Below are positions 34,070-42,758 of a stretch of DNA of 48,241 nt, one piece after another. The notes beneath the pieces were generated by a model. The model saw nothing but the letters and a program-made list of their open reading frames with translations, ran no database searches and had not been told where the DNA came from. The stretch's first letter is position 1, and every line of letters starts with the position of its first letter. Source of the DNA: Acetatifactor sp. (GTDB lineage Bacteria > Bacillota > Clostridia > Lachnospirales > Lachnospiraceae). The translations under genes and the position numbers were made by a program. The stretch covers positions 1 to 48,241 of the forward strand of contig JAHBAA010000034.1 in NCBI GenBank assembly GCA_018385425.1, given 5' to 3'.

Positions 34070-35194
34070 ATGATGAAACAGTTATTGCATACCCCTGAAG
34101 GGGTCAGAGACATTTACGGAACGGAATATGCCAGAAAGGTGGAGGTGGAGAATCGGATCCATTCCGTGCTTTCTCTGTACGGCTACCAGGATATTCAGAC
34201 ACCTACCTTCGAGTTTTTCGATGTATTTTCCAAAGAGATCGGCACGACACCCAGCAGAGAGCTTTACAAGTTTTTCGACAAGGAGAACAATACTCTGGTG
34301 CTGCGGCCGGATTTTACGCCTTCCATTGCAAGGTGCGCCGCAAAATATTTCAGCGAGGAAAAGCTTCCTCTTCGACTCTGCTATGCCGGCAATACCTTTA
34401 CCAATCGTTCCGATCTGCAGGGCAAACTGAAGGAATCTACCCAGATGGGTGCAGAACTGATCGGAGACTGCTCCGTAGAAGCGGATGCGGAGATGATCAG
34501 CATGGTGGTTCAGGCGCTGCTGGACACCGGCCTGAAGCGCTTTCAGATCTCCATCGGCCAGGTGGAGTATTTCAAGGGACTTTGTGCTGAGGCGGGGCTG
34601 GATGAGGAGACTGAGATGCAGCTGAGAGCCTGCATCTCCGGCAAGAACTATTTCGCCGCCCAGGAGCTGCTTGTTGAGCGAAGGGTCCAGGAGCCCTATA
34701 TGACCAGACTGCTTAAGGTGGCGGATATGTGCGGAGATATGTGCTCTCTGACGGAGGCCAGGGCAATGGTGAACAACGATCGATCCATCACCGCCATCGA
34801 TCGTCTGGAGAAGCTTTATCAGGTGCTTTCCGCATATGGAGTGGCGGACTATGTGTCCTTTGATCTGGGGATGCTCAGCAAATACAACTATTATACAGGC
34901 GTGATCTTTAAGGCTTATACCTATGGTGTCGGGGATGCCGTTGTGAAGGGCGGCCGCTATGACAAGCTGCTGACGCAGTTTGGACGAGAGGCAGGTGCGG
35001 TGGGCTTCTGTGTCCTCACCGATCATATTTTGGAGGCACTTTCCAGACAGAAGGTAGAATTACCTGTTCCGGAGGCTCCGGAGGTGTTGCATTATACCGA
35101 GGAAACCTTCCAAGAGTGTCTGGCGCAGGCAAAAAGGATCCGAGGGGAAGGCAGACCGGTGGTTCTCACGGCTGCAACAGGAGGTAACAGATGA
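34070..35194 (+). CDS. hisZ: ATP phosphoribosyltransferase regulatory subunit
   Basis: A 374-residue HisRS-like paralogue without tRNA synthetase function, which activates short-form HisG. Class II synthetase-like motifs are seen: TPEGVRDIYG near the N-terminus, LRPDFTPSIARCAA (motif 2 region, about 80) and GGRYDKLLTQFG near the C-terminus. The HisRS anticodon-binding domain is missing, as expected for HisZ. The ribosome binding site is poor, so the start could be 34070 or 34073; the track start at 33914 would run through the promoter and is rejected. It overlaps hisG by 4 bp (ATGA). Confidence 0.92.
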   Translation: MMKQLLHTPEGVRDIYGTEYARKVEVENRIHSVLSLYGYQDIQTPTFEFFDVFSKEIGTTPSRELYKFFDKENNTLVLRPDFTPSIARCAAKYFSEEKLPLRLCYAGNTFTNRSDLQGKLKESTQMGAELIGDCSVEADAEMISMVVQALLDTGLKRFQISIGQVEYFKGLCAEAGLDEETEMQLRACISGKNYFAAQELLVERRVQEPYMTRLLKVADMCGDMCSLTEARAMVNNDRSITAIDRLEKLYQVLSAYGVADYVSFDLGMLSKYNYYTGVIFKAYTYGVGDAVVKGGRYDKLLTQFGREAGAVGFCVLTDHILEALSRQKVELPVPEAPEVLHYTEETFQECLAQAKRIRGEGRPVVLTAATGGNR

Positions 35195-35847
35195 GCGAAG
35201 ACAGATATTTGACGTTTGCCCTGGGCAAGGGGCGTCTTGCCAATAAGACACTGGAGCTTCTGGAATCCATCGGCATCACCTGTGAGGAGATGAAGGACAA
35301 GAATTCCAGAAAGCTGATATTTACCAATGAAGAGCTGAAGCTTCGGTTTTTCCTTGCAAAAGGACCGGATGTGCCCACCTACGTAGAGTACGGTGCTGCC
35401 GACATCGGCGTGGTTGGCAGGGATACCATTCTGGAGGAGAACAGAAATGTGTATGAGGTCTTGGACCTTGGCTTCGGAAAGTGCAGAATGTGTGTCTGCG
35501 GACCGGCCGCTGCAGGAGAGCTGCTGCAGCACCACGAGCGCATCCGTGTGGCCAGCAAGTATCCGCATATTGCCAAGGACTATTTCTTCAACAAAAAGCA
35601 TCAGACCGTAGATATTATCAAGCTCAACGGTTCTGTGGAATTAGGTCCTATCGTAGAGCTTTCCGACGTGATCGTGGATATCGTCGAGACCGGCTCTACC
35701 TTGCGCGAGAACGGACTGGAGGTGCTGGAGGAGGTTTGCCCCCTTTCCGCACGGATGATCGTGAATCCCGTGAGTATGCAGATGGAGCGGGAGAGAATTA
35801 TAAAACTTGTAAATCAGATCAGAGAGAAACTGGAGGAATCCAAATGA
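35191..35847 (+). CDS. hisG: ATP phosphoribosyltransferase, short form
   Basis: A 218-residue catalytic subunit of the first histidine-pathway enzyme, joining ATP and PRPP. LTFALGKGRLANKTLELL opens the protein, and DVIVDIVETGSTLRENGL (about 158-175) holds the PRPP-binding loop. The short length, without the C-terminal ACT-like domain, fits the HisZ-dependent class, and hisZ lies immediately upstream with an ATGA overlap. hisD overlaps its stop by 4 bp as well. Confidence 0.97.
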   Translation: MSEDRYLTFALGKGRLANKTLELLESIGITCEEMKDKNSRKLIFTNEELKLRFFLAKGPDVPTYVEYGAADIGVVGRDTILEENRNVYEVLDLGFGKCRMCVCGPAAAGELLQHHERIRVASKYPHIAKDYFFNKKHQTVDIIKLNGSVELGPIVELSDVIVDIVETGSTLRENGLEVLEEVCPLSARMIVNPVSMQMERERIIKLVNQIREKLEESK

Positions 35848-37136
35848 GAATCGTAAATTTATCCAAAGAGACAAAGCAGGGTATTCTGGATGACTTGCTG
35901 AAGAGAAGCCCCAACAACTATTCCCAGTATGAGGCTGCCGTAAATGATATCATTGAAAATGTGAAGGCGAGAAGAGATGCGGCGATCTTTGAATATACCG
36001 CCAGGTTTGACCGTTTTCCTCTGAATGCGGAGTGCATCAGAGTGACCAGAGAGGAGATCGACGAGGCTTATACGAAGCTGGATGCAGGTCTCATCGAGGT
36101 CATCAGAAAGTCTGCGGACAACATTCGTGCCTTCCACTCCAAGCAGCTGCGCAACAGCTGGTTTGACGCCAAGGAAGACGGAACGATCCTGGGGATGAAG
36201 ATCACTCCGATCGAGAGAGCCGGTGTGTATGTACCCGGCGGGAAGGCTGCCTATCCCTCCAGCGTTCTGATGAATGTGATTCCCGCCAGGGTTGCAGGGG
36301 TGAAGGAGATCATTATGACCACCCCTCCATCACCGGAAGGCAAGGTAAACCCGGGCACACTGGTTGCTGCGGATATTGCGGGCGTGGATACCATCTATAA
36401 GGTGGGCGGTGCACAGGCGATCGCCGCTATGGCCTTCGGCACGGAGTCCATTCCTAAGGTGGACAAGATCACCGGCCCCGGCAATATCTTCGTGGCATTG
36501 GCGAAAAAGGCAGTCTATGGATATGTCAGCATTGATTCCATCGCCGGTCCCAGTGAGATACTGGTGCTTGCGGATGAAAGTGCCAATCCCAGATATGTGG
36601 CGGCAGATCTGTTGTCTCAGGCAGAACACGACGAACTGGCCAGCGCCATCCTGATCACCACCTCTGAGGAATTGGCAAAACAGGTTTCCGAACAGGTTGA
36701 GATCTTTGTGGAGAGTCTGTCCAGAACCGAGATCATGCGAAAGTCTCTGGAAAACTACGGCTATATTCTTGTGGCGGAGACTATGCAGGATGCCATTGAT
36801 GCGGCCAACGAGATCGCTTCCGAACACTTGGAGATCCTCACTGTCAACCCCTTTGAGGTCATGACGAAGATCAAGAATGCAGGAGCCATTTTTATGGGTG
36901 AGTATGCGTCCGAGCCGCTGGGAGATTACTTTGCAGGCCCCAACCACATTCTTCCCACCAACGGAACCGCCAAGTTCTTCTCTCCCGTAAATGTGGATGA
37001 CTTCATTAAGAAGACCAGCATCATTTCCTACTCCAGAGAAGCACTTGAAAAGGTTCACAGAGATATCGAACTGTTTGCACAGAGCGAGGGCCTGACGGCA
37101 CACGCAAACAGCATCAAAGTACGTTTTGAGGATTAG
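35844..37136 (+). CDS. hisD: Histidinol dehydrogenase
   Basis: A 430-residue zinc enzyme that oxidises L-histidinol to histidine in two NAD-dependent steps. The GVYVPGGKAAYPSSVLMN region (about 132) and DKITGPGNIFVALAKK (about 209) are characteristic, and QAEHDELASAIL (about 258) carries metal and catalytic residues. The true start is ATG 35844, overlapping the hisG stop as ATGA. The long track ORF from 35481 reads hisG in another frame. Confidence 0.97.
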   Translation: MRIVNLSKETKQGILDDLLKRSPNNYSQYEAAVNDIIENVKARRDAAIFEYTARFDRFPLNAECIRVTREEIDEAYTKLDAGLIEVIRKSADNIRAFHSKQLRNSWFDAKEDGTILGMKITPIERAGVYVPGGKAAYPSSVLMNVIPARVAGVKEIIMTTPPSPEGKVNPGTLVAADIAGVDTIYKVGGAQAIAAMAFGTESIPKVDKITGPGNIFVALAKKAVYGYVSIDSIAGPSEILVLADESANPRYVAADLLSQAEHDELASAILITTSEELAKQVSEQVEIFVESLSRTEIMRKSLENYGYILVAETMQDAIDAANEIASEHLEILTVNPFEVMTKIKNAGAIFMGEYASEPLGDYFAGPNHILPTNGTAKFFSPVNVDDFIKKTSIISYSREALEKVHRDIELFAQSEGLTAHANSIKVRFED

Positions 37137-37164
37137 TTGTCCCGGAAAGAAAGGATTTGCATAT

Positions 37165-37752
37165 ATGAGCAGAACAGCAAGCGTTGAACGCAAGACATTT
37201 GAGACAGATATTGCCGTGAGCATCGATCTGGATGGGAAAGGAACCTCCGAGATCGATACCGGCATCGGTTTCTTCGACCATATGCTGCAGGGCTTCGCAA
37301 AGCATGGTTTCTTCGACCTGACCTGTAGGGTGAAGGGAGACCTGCAGGTGGACGGGCATCACACCGTGGAGGATGCCGGTATTGTGTTGGGGCAGGCCAT
37401 TGCACAGGCGGTGGGTGACAAGAAGGGAATCCGAAGATTCGGTTATTTTATCCTGCCCATGGACGATGCGTTGGCGCTCTGCGCTGTGGATCTGTGCGGC
37501 AGACCGTATCTGAATTTTGAATGCAGCTTCCCCGTGGAACGGGTGGGAGAGCTGGAGACGGAGCTGGTGCGGGAGTTTTTCTACGCATTGTCCTACAGTG
37601 CCGGGATGAATCTTCATATCAAGATGCTCTCCGGCATCAATGCACATCACATGATCGAGGCCATGTTTAAGGCCTTTGCGAAAGCACTGGATCAGGCTGT
37701 CTCCTTTGATCCCCGCATCAGTGATGTATTAAGTACGAAAGGAAGTTTGTAA
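37165..37752 (+). CDS. hisB: Imidazoleglycerol-phosphate dehydratase
   Basis: A 195-residue monofunctional IGPD. The manganese-binding motifs are [14 protein letters not shown] (about 34), [17 protein letters not shown] (about 62-78) and [13 protein letters not shown] (about 162). There is no HAD phosphatase domain as in E. coli HisB, so histidinol-phosphate phosphatase is encoded elsewhere. ATG 37165 has AAAGGA about 11 bp upstream. It abuts the following fusion gene by 1 bp. Confidence 0.97.
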   Translation: MSRTASVERKTFETDIAVSIDLDGKGTSEIDTGIGFFDHMLQGFAKHGFFDLTCRVKGDLQVDGHHTVEDAGIVLGQAIAQAVGDKKGIRRFGYFILPMDDALALCAVDLCGRPYLNFECSFPVERVGELETELVREFFYALSYSAGMNLHIKMLSGINAHHMIEAMFKAFAKALDQAVSFDPRISDVLSTKGSL

Positions 37753-39056
37753 TGAGCGATCAACAGGTTGTGAAAAAATTTGTCCCCTGTATCTATCTGC
37801 ATCAGGGTAAAGCCGTAGACGGATTGCGGCATGAGAGGATCGTCGAGGAGGATCCGCTGACGCTTGTACAGCGCTACAACGAGTGCGGTGCCGATGAACT
37901 GATCGTGTTTGACCTGTCCCGTGGGGATGCGGAGCATGAGGCTGCTCTGGATGTGTTGAAGGAGATCTGCGCTTTGGCAGAAATGGACGTCTTCGGCGCA
38001 GGGAATATCAAGCGCATGGAGGATGTGAAGAAGCTTCTCTATGCCGGCTGCAGCCGTGCGGTATTGAATTATGATCCGGAAGGAAATGTAGGGATCACGG
38101 AAGAAGTGTCCCTGAAATTCGGCAAGGAGAAGATCATGGCTTCCGTCACGGATCCCGGGTCAGTGGACGACAACCGGGAGCTGGCAGAGAAATATCTGAG
38201 CGGCCTGATCCTGATGGATGAAGCAAAAGCAGGGCAGTTGGGTTCTGTGCAGACCGCTCTTCCCTGGTATCTGAATCTGGAACAGTCTTCGGAGCTTCAG
38301 ATGATGGATACTTTGGCGGATACGGATCGCATTTGCGGCGTCACCGGTAATTTTGTGAATGACCATTACGCAAAGATCTATGAGTGGAAAAAGGTCCTTC
38401 TCTCAAGAGGAGTCAGTGTGCAGACGCTGGAGGCGGCTCTGAAATGGTCGGAGCTAAAGAAAAATTCCGACGGCATGGTGCCTGTGATCGTGCAGGACTA
38501 CAGAACCTCTGAGGTGCTGATGCTTGCCTATATGAATGAGGAGTCCTATGAGAAGACCCTGCTCACCGGCAAGATGACCTACTACAGCAGAAGCCGACAG
38601 GAGCTTTGGCTGAAGGGTGAGACAAGCGGACATTATCAATATGTGAAGAGCCTGACCGCCGATTGTGACAAGGATACGATCCTTGCGAAGGTTTCCCAGG
38701 TAGGGGCTGCCTGCCATACCGGTGCCAGGAGCTGTTTCTTCCGGGAGATCGCCCATAAGGAGTATGAACAGGTCGACAATCCTCTCTCCGTGTTTACAGA
38801 TGTGTTCAATGTGATAAAAGACCGTAAGCTCCATCCCAAGGAAGGATCCTACACCAATTATCTCTTTGATAAGGGAATTGACAAGATCCTAAAGAAGCTT
38901 GGCGAGGAGGCCACCGAGATCGTGATCGCGGCCAAGAATCCAAACCCCAACGAGATCAAGTATGAGATCAGCGATTTCCTGTATCATATGATGGTGCTGA
39001 TGGCAGAGAAAAACATATCCTGGGAGGATATTATGACGGAGCTGGCCAATCGCTGA
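37752..39056 (+). CDS. hisI: HisIE with an N-terminal degenerate HisF/HisA-like domain
   Basis: A 434-residue three-part protein. Residues about 236-335 are HisI (phosphoribosyl-AMP cyclohydrolase), with the zinc motif [16 protein letters not shown]. Residues about 345-434 are HisE (phosphoribosyl-ATP pyrophosphohydrolase), with [13 protein letters not shown] and [14 protein letters not shown]. Residues 1-235 resemble a HisF/HisA (beta/alpha)8 barrel: [29 protein letters not shown] and [19 protein letters not shown]. The catalytic Asp of HisF (CLDV) is replaced by Tyr (CIYL), and GGGI reads GAGNI, so the barrel is probably not catalytic. hisA, hisF, hisH and hisC are absent from the window. 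A strong terminator follows. Confidence 0.92.
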   Translation: MSDQQVVKKFVPCIYLHQGKAVDGLRHERIVEEDPLTLVQRYNECGADELIVFDLSRGDAEHEAALDVLKEICALAEMDVFGAGNIKRMEDVKKLLYAGCSRAVLNYDPEGNVGITEEVSLKFGKEKIMASVTDPGSVDDNRELAEKYLSGLILMDEAKAGQLGSVQTALPWYLNLEQSSELQMMDTLADTDRICGVTGNFVNDHYAKIYEWKKVLLSRGVSVQTLEAALKWSELKKNSDGMVPVIVQDYRTSEVLMLAYMNEESYEKTLLTGKMTYYSRSRQELWLKGETSGHYQYVKSLTADCDKDTILAKVSQVGAACHTGARSCFFREIAHKEYEQVDNPLSVFTDVFNVIKDRKLHPKEGSYTNYLFDKGIDKILKKLGEEATEIVIAAKNPNPNEIKYEISDFLYHMMVLMAEKNISWEDIMTELANR

Positions 39057-39071
39057 CGCTCCGTATTACAC

Positions 39072-39107
39072 AAAAAATCCTATCGATTTCGGTCGATAGG
39101 ATTTTTT
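39072..39107. terminator. Strong bidirectional terminator after the his operon
   Basis: AAAAAATCCTATCGA-TTTCGG-TCGATAGGATTTTTT: a perfect 15-bp stem with built-in A and T tracts, 16 bp beyond the hisIE stop codon. Confidence 0.92.
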
Positions 39108-39231
39108 AGGCACACTTCATTATCAATGATAACAAATTTCAAAAGAAAAGTCTAGTATTTTTTTTATCTTTCGGTATACTGGAGTATGTAACTTAAGAGA
39201 AATATACGAGAGAAGGGAGTGTGACAGACCT

Positions 39232-42200
39232 ATGACCGGAACAGACAGAGTATCGGAGCAGGCATATTTAAAGGATACGCTTCGTATTGTGGATGAGCAT
39301 CTGGAAAAGTACAACGCAGAGATCGCCAGAACCCAGGAGAGCATCGATGAAATGCTGGTGCACTATCATGACAATGATGTGGAGCTATGGACGATCCTGA
39401 ACAACACCATTACCATCAATGAACACATGAAGCGTTCCTATGCACATTGTCTGAAGGCGAAGAAAAAGCCCTATTTTGGCAGGATCATTTACAGGGACGA
39501 GGAGATGAACAAGGAGGTTTCTCTCTACATCGGCAGAGGGGATCTCTCCGTGGATCATACCCATCTTCAGGTGATCGACTGGCGCGCACCTGTGGCGACA
39601 GCCTATTATGAAAACGGTTTGGGAAAGTGCTGCTATATCGCTCCCGGCGGAAAGGAAATTCCCATTGATCTGTCTCTGAAGCGCACCTTTGAGATAGAGG
39701 AGGGAGTTCTGAAGGATTACTTTGATACGGAGGTAGTATCCAATGATGAGCTTCTGACCAAGTATCTCTCCAGAAATAAAGAGGCGGTTCTGGGAGAGAT
39801 CGTTGCCACGATCCAGAAGGAACAGAATGAGATCATTCGAAAAACACCTCTTCGAAACACGCTGGTACAAGGCGTAGCCGGCTCCGGCAAGACTACCGTG
39901 GCAATGCATCGTATCTCCTATATTCTCTATAATTATGCGGAGCGTTTTCGCCCGGAGGATTTCTACATCGTGGGAAGCAATCAGATTCTCCTGAATTATA
40001 TCACAGGAGTCTTGCCGGATCTGGATGTATCCGGGGTCCGTCAGATGACCATGGAGCAGTTGTTCCTTCGCCTGCTTTATGAGGATGCTCCGCTGGTGGA
40101 GGGGAAGCTCAAACCCTTCCGAAATGCTTCCGACAGCATTAAGGGTACTACAAAGTGGTTCCGGGATCTGGTGCGATTCATTCGCAGACTGGAGAATGAC
40201 TCTATCAGTCAAGAAGATGTTCTGCTGTATCCCAGACAGTTTGTGGAAGGTTTTGAGAACGGTGTGACCGGAATATACGATCGTCTGGAGGAGGATCGAA
40301 AAAACGGCAAAGCACCGGAGACCATCGTTCTGGTGGAAGGCAGTGCGGTGGAACGCTATGTGTCACAGAACCCGAATATCTCCATCCAGAGCAAGATCGA
40401 TATGCTGAATGAAAGGCTGAAGATCAAAGTGGAGGAAGAGTTCCTGACCAGAGGACTTCGCTACTCTGAGGCAGAGCGAAAAGCCATTGTGAAGGCCTAC
40501 CGCGGCTATTACGGGCCCCGGGAATGGAAACGATCGATTCTGGAGCTCTATGGACAATTCCTGGAGGAGCAAAGGGAACGGGGCGTTGTGGTGTCTGAAC
40601 AAGACGGAGCATACGATGTATACGATCTGGCGGCGCTGGCGCTGTTGTACAAGCTGGTAAAAGAGACCGAGGTGATCTCTGAGGCACACCATATCGTCAT
40701 CGATGAGGCGCAGGATTTCGGCATGATGGTCTATCGGGTGTTGGATGCCTGCATCAAGGATTGTACTTATACTGTGATGGGAGACGTATCCCAGAACATT
40801 CATTTCGGATACGGTCTTTCCGATTGGGAGGAACTCCGCAAGCTTCTGATCCGAACAAGCTTTGATTCCTTCTGTACGCTGCGCAAGAGCTATCGAAACA
40901 CCATTGAGATCTCAGAGTTTGCCACCAATATTCTGCGTCACGGTAGCTTCCCGATCTATCCGGTGGAACCCATCATCCGACATGGCAAACCGGTCCGACT
41001 GGAACGGACCAAGGATCTGGTGGTGCGTACGGCACAGACTTGTGTGGAGTGGCAGAAGCGTGATCTGAAGACGATCGCGGTCATCTGCCGTGACCGGGAG
41101 ACGGCATCGGATTTTGGTGCTGCACTGTCTGAGCTGATTCCGATTTTAGATACGGATCCGGAGAAGCTGACCTTTGGAAACGGTATCATGGTACTCCCGG
41201 TGGAATACACGAAGGGACTGGAGTTTGATGCATGTATCCTTCTGGATCCCTCGGTCAAAAACTATCCCAAGGACGACGGCCATGCAAAATTGTTGTATGT
41301 GGCAGCCACCAGAGCACTCCATGAACTCTGTGTGTTCTATTCGAACGATCTGACCGGACTGATCGCCGATCCTCTTCCAAAGGAGTCTGCGAACTTCACG
41401 CTTCCTCCGGAGCCGAAGGAGGAGACAAAAAGTACCGTGAGCCCCGCGACGATATCGGCAACGGAGAACAGGGCACAGGCTTTACGGCCGAAGGCGGTGG
41501 CACGTACCCCGGTACGGAAGGCGGCGGAACCAAAGAGTATCTTCCAGCCTAAGATCGTTGCTCCCGACAGTTATCAGGCCCCGGTGAAAAACACCGTTCG
41601 AAAGACACCCGGACAATTCGGAGATCTTCCGGATACCGCACTGATCAAGCCGATGGGACATGCCAGAAGGAATTTTGCGGTTCGATGGGTGACCAAGGAG
41701 CGGGAGGGGATCAACCTACAGAGTCAGGCGGGCAATACCTTCATCCTCCCCATTACAGATCAGATCTTTCGCATCGTTCATGGGGATGGGGTACAAAAAG
41801 TGCCGGAGTCCCATCCGCTGATCCGTGTGGGTAAGTCGTCCTCCGGTTTCTCCTGCAGAGAGAACAGCAGAACCTTCGAGCTTACCACGAAGAGTGCAAG
41901 GGTTGTAGTGGAGAAGCAGTCGGGAACCGTCAGCTTCTGCGACATGGCGGGCAATCTTCTGTTGGGAGAGCAGGGACCGGAACCTCATGTGAAGGACCGC
42001 ACACAGCACAGGTGGTATCTGAGCCTGACGAAAAAGGAGAGGCTCACCGCCATGCGGCCCGGATCGGAGCTGGCACCAATCTCTCTCAGGGGCTCCTCAA
42101 AGTATGTCTCCGACAGTTCAAACCGGGAGATCCTGCCCTTTTTGTTTTCTGACAGAGGGTATGCAATCGTTCCCGCAACCACGAAGGATGTGTTCTTCTG

Positions 42201-42312
42201 TGATATTCCGGCCTACGGTACCTATTTGTCGCTTTCCGATGATTCCTTTGATGTCTACGTCATCCTCGGAAAAGGGCTGCCCCAGGGATATACTTATCTG
42301 ACCGGCCTGTAG
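39232..42312 (+). CDS. helD: HelD-type superfamily 1 helicase with a GH31-N-like C-terminal extension
   Basis: A 1026-residue protein. Residues 1-~715 form a HelD/UvrD-like ATPase: a coiled N-terminus, VIDWRAPVATAYY (about 121), Walker A QGVAGSGKTT (about 213), Walker B VIDEAQDF (about 489) and VAATRALHEL (about 690). HelD proteins bind RNA polymerase and recycle stalled complexes. After a Pro/Lys/Ala-rich linker (about 720-810) comes a beta-rich domain to the end. It resembles the N-terminal beta-sandwich of GH31 glycosidases: SGTVSFCDMAGNLLL, ISLRGSS, ILPFLFSDRGYAI, and a final YTYLTGL that matches the segment before the GH31 catalytic barrel. The barrel itself is absent. ATG 39232 lies 12 bp after AAGGGAG. 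A typical HelD is about 700-780 residues. Confidence 0.85.
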   Translation: MTGTDRVSEQAYLKDTLRIVDEHLEKYNAEIARTQESIDEMLVHYHDNDVELWTILNNTITINEHMKRSYAHCLKAKKKPYFGRIIYRDEEMNKEVSLYIGRGDLSVDHTHLQVIDWRAPVATAYYENGLGKCCYIAPGGKEIPIDLSLKRTFEIEEGVLKDYFDTEVVSNDELLTKYLSRNKEAVLGEIVATIQKEQNEIIRKTPLRNTLVQGVAGSGKTTVAMHRISYILYNYAERFRPEDFYIVGSNQILLNYITGVLPDLDVSGVRQMTMEQLFLRLLYEDAPLVEGKLKPFRNASDSIKGTTKWFRDLVRFIRRLENDSISQEDVLLYPRQFVEGFENGVTGIYDRLEEDRKNGKAPETIVLVEGSAVERYVSQNPNISIQSKIDMLNERLKIKVEEEFLTRGLRYSEAERKAIVKAYRGYYGPREWKRSILELYGQFLEEQRERGVVVSEQDGAYDVYDLAALALLYKLVKETEVISEAHHIVIDEAQDFGMMVYRVLDACIKDCTYTVMGDVSQNIHFGYGLSDWEELRKLLIRTSFDSFCTLRKSYRNTIEISEFATNILRHGSFPIYPVEPIIRHGKPVRLERTKDLVVRTAQTCVEWQKRDLKTIAVICRDRETASDFGAALSELIPILDTDPEKLTFGNGIMVLPVEYTKGLEFDACILLDPSVKNYPKDDGHAKLLYVAATRALHELCVFYSNDLTGLIADPLPKESANFTLPPEPKEETKSTVSPATISATENRAQALRPKAVARTPVRKAAEPKSIFQPKIVAPDSYQAPVKNTVRKTPGQFGDLPDTALIKPMGHARRNFAVRWVTKEREGINLQSQAGNTFILPITDQIFRIVHGDGVQKVPESHPLIRVGKSSSGFSCRENSRTFELTTKSARVVVEKQSGTVSFCDMAGNLLLGEQGPEPHVKDRTQHRWYLSLTKKERLTAMRPGSELAPISLRGSSKYVSDSSNREILPFLFSDRGYAIVPATTKDVFFCDIPAYGTYLSLSDDSFDVYVILGKGLPQGYTYLTGL

Positions 42313-42638
42313 TAGATGTTTTCCTGCAGCCAGCTCTTCATGGATGCGGAGTAATCAGCCGAGAGAAGTTCAAAGATCTCATTTGAACCGATCTCGGCGA
42401 TTTTGATTTTGCCGGTGTCGAGGGTGATCACTGCAAGTACAGCGGCGATGGAGAGAATCGTTCGATACAGAAAGGTACTGTGAGTCGATGCCTGCACGGA
42501 TGCCTCCTCCTCAGAGGCTGTGCTTTTCATCCGGCACATCGCGTTCAGCTGATACCGGTCTCTTTGCTGGCTGGCACGCAGACTCTCGATCTGTCTTTCC
42601 CGTGTGCCGGCAGAAACAGTTTGTGTGATATTGGACAT
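42294..42638 (-). CDS. Hypothetical small membrane protein (114 aa)
   Basis: I do not recognise this family. The product starts MSNITQTVSAGTRERQIESL, has an Arg/Gln-rich, probably helical region (residues 14-40), one transmembrane segment (FLYRTILSIAAVLAVITL, about 55-72) and an extracytoplasmic tail of about 40 residues. The start at 42638 has AAAGG 8 bp upstream on the minus strand; the longer track ORF from 42758 would run across the promoter of the next gene. Its 3' end overlaps helD by 19 bp in convergent orientation. It is divergent from the radical-SAM gene. Confidence 0.7.
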   Translation of the reverse strand: MSNITQTVSAGTRERQIESLRASQQRDRYQLNAMCRMKSTASEEEASVQASTHSTFLYRTILSIAAVLAVITLDTGKIKIAEIGSNEIFELLSADYSASMKSWLQENIYYRPVR

Positions 42639-42689
42639 GTTCAAAACCTTTTTACGTAGGAAGGATGTACTACAGAATATGCTGTAAGG

Positions 42690-42718
42690 TTTACAACAAT
42701 GTTTCTTTTTGGTACAAT
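42690..42718 (+). promoter_or_regulatory. Sigma-A promoter of the radical-SAM/rng operon
   Basis: TTTACA (42690-42695), 17 bp, TACAAT (42713-42718). Five of six bases match in each box. It lies 40 bp before the radical-SAM gene start. Confidence 0.75.
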
Positions 42719-42758
42719 AAAGTATGACATCTATTTTTAAGCAGAGAAAGGTTTTCAA

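Noticed and set aside
34082-35026. 314-aa minus-strand ORF
   Set aside because: Antisense to hisZ; composition and lack of motifs indicate a shadow.
35481-35843. Long N-terminal extension of hisD
   Set aside because: It reads hisG out of frame; the ATGA overlap start at 35844 gives the standard 430-residue enzyme.
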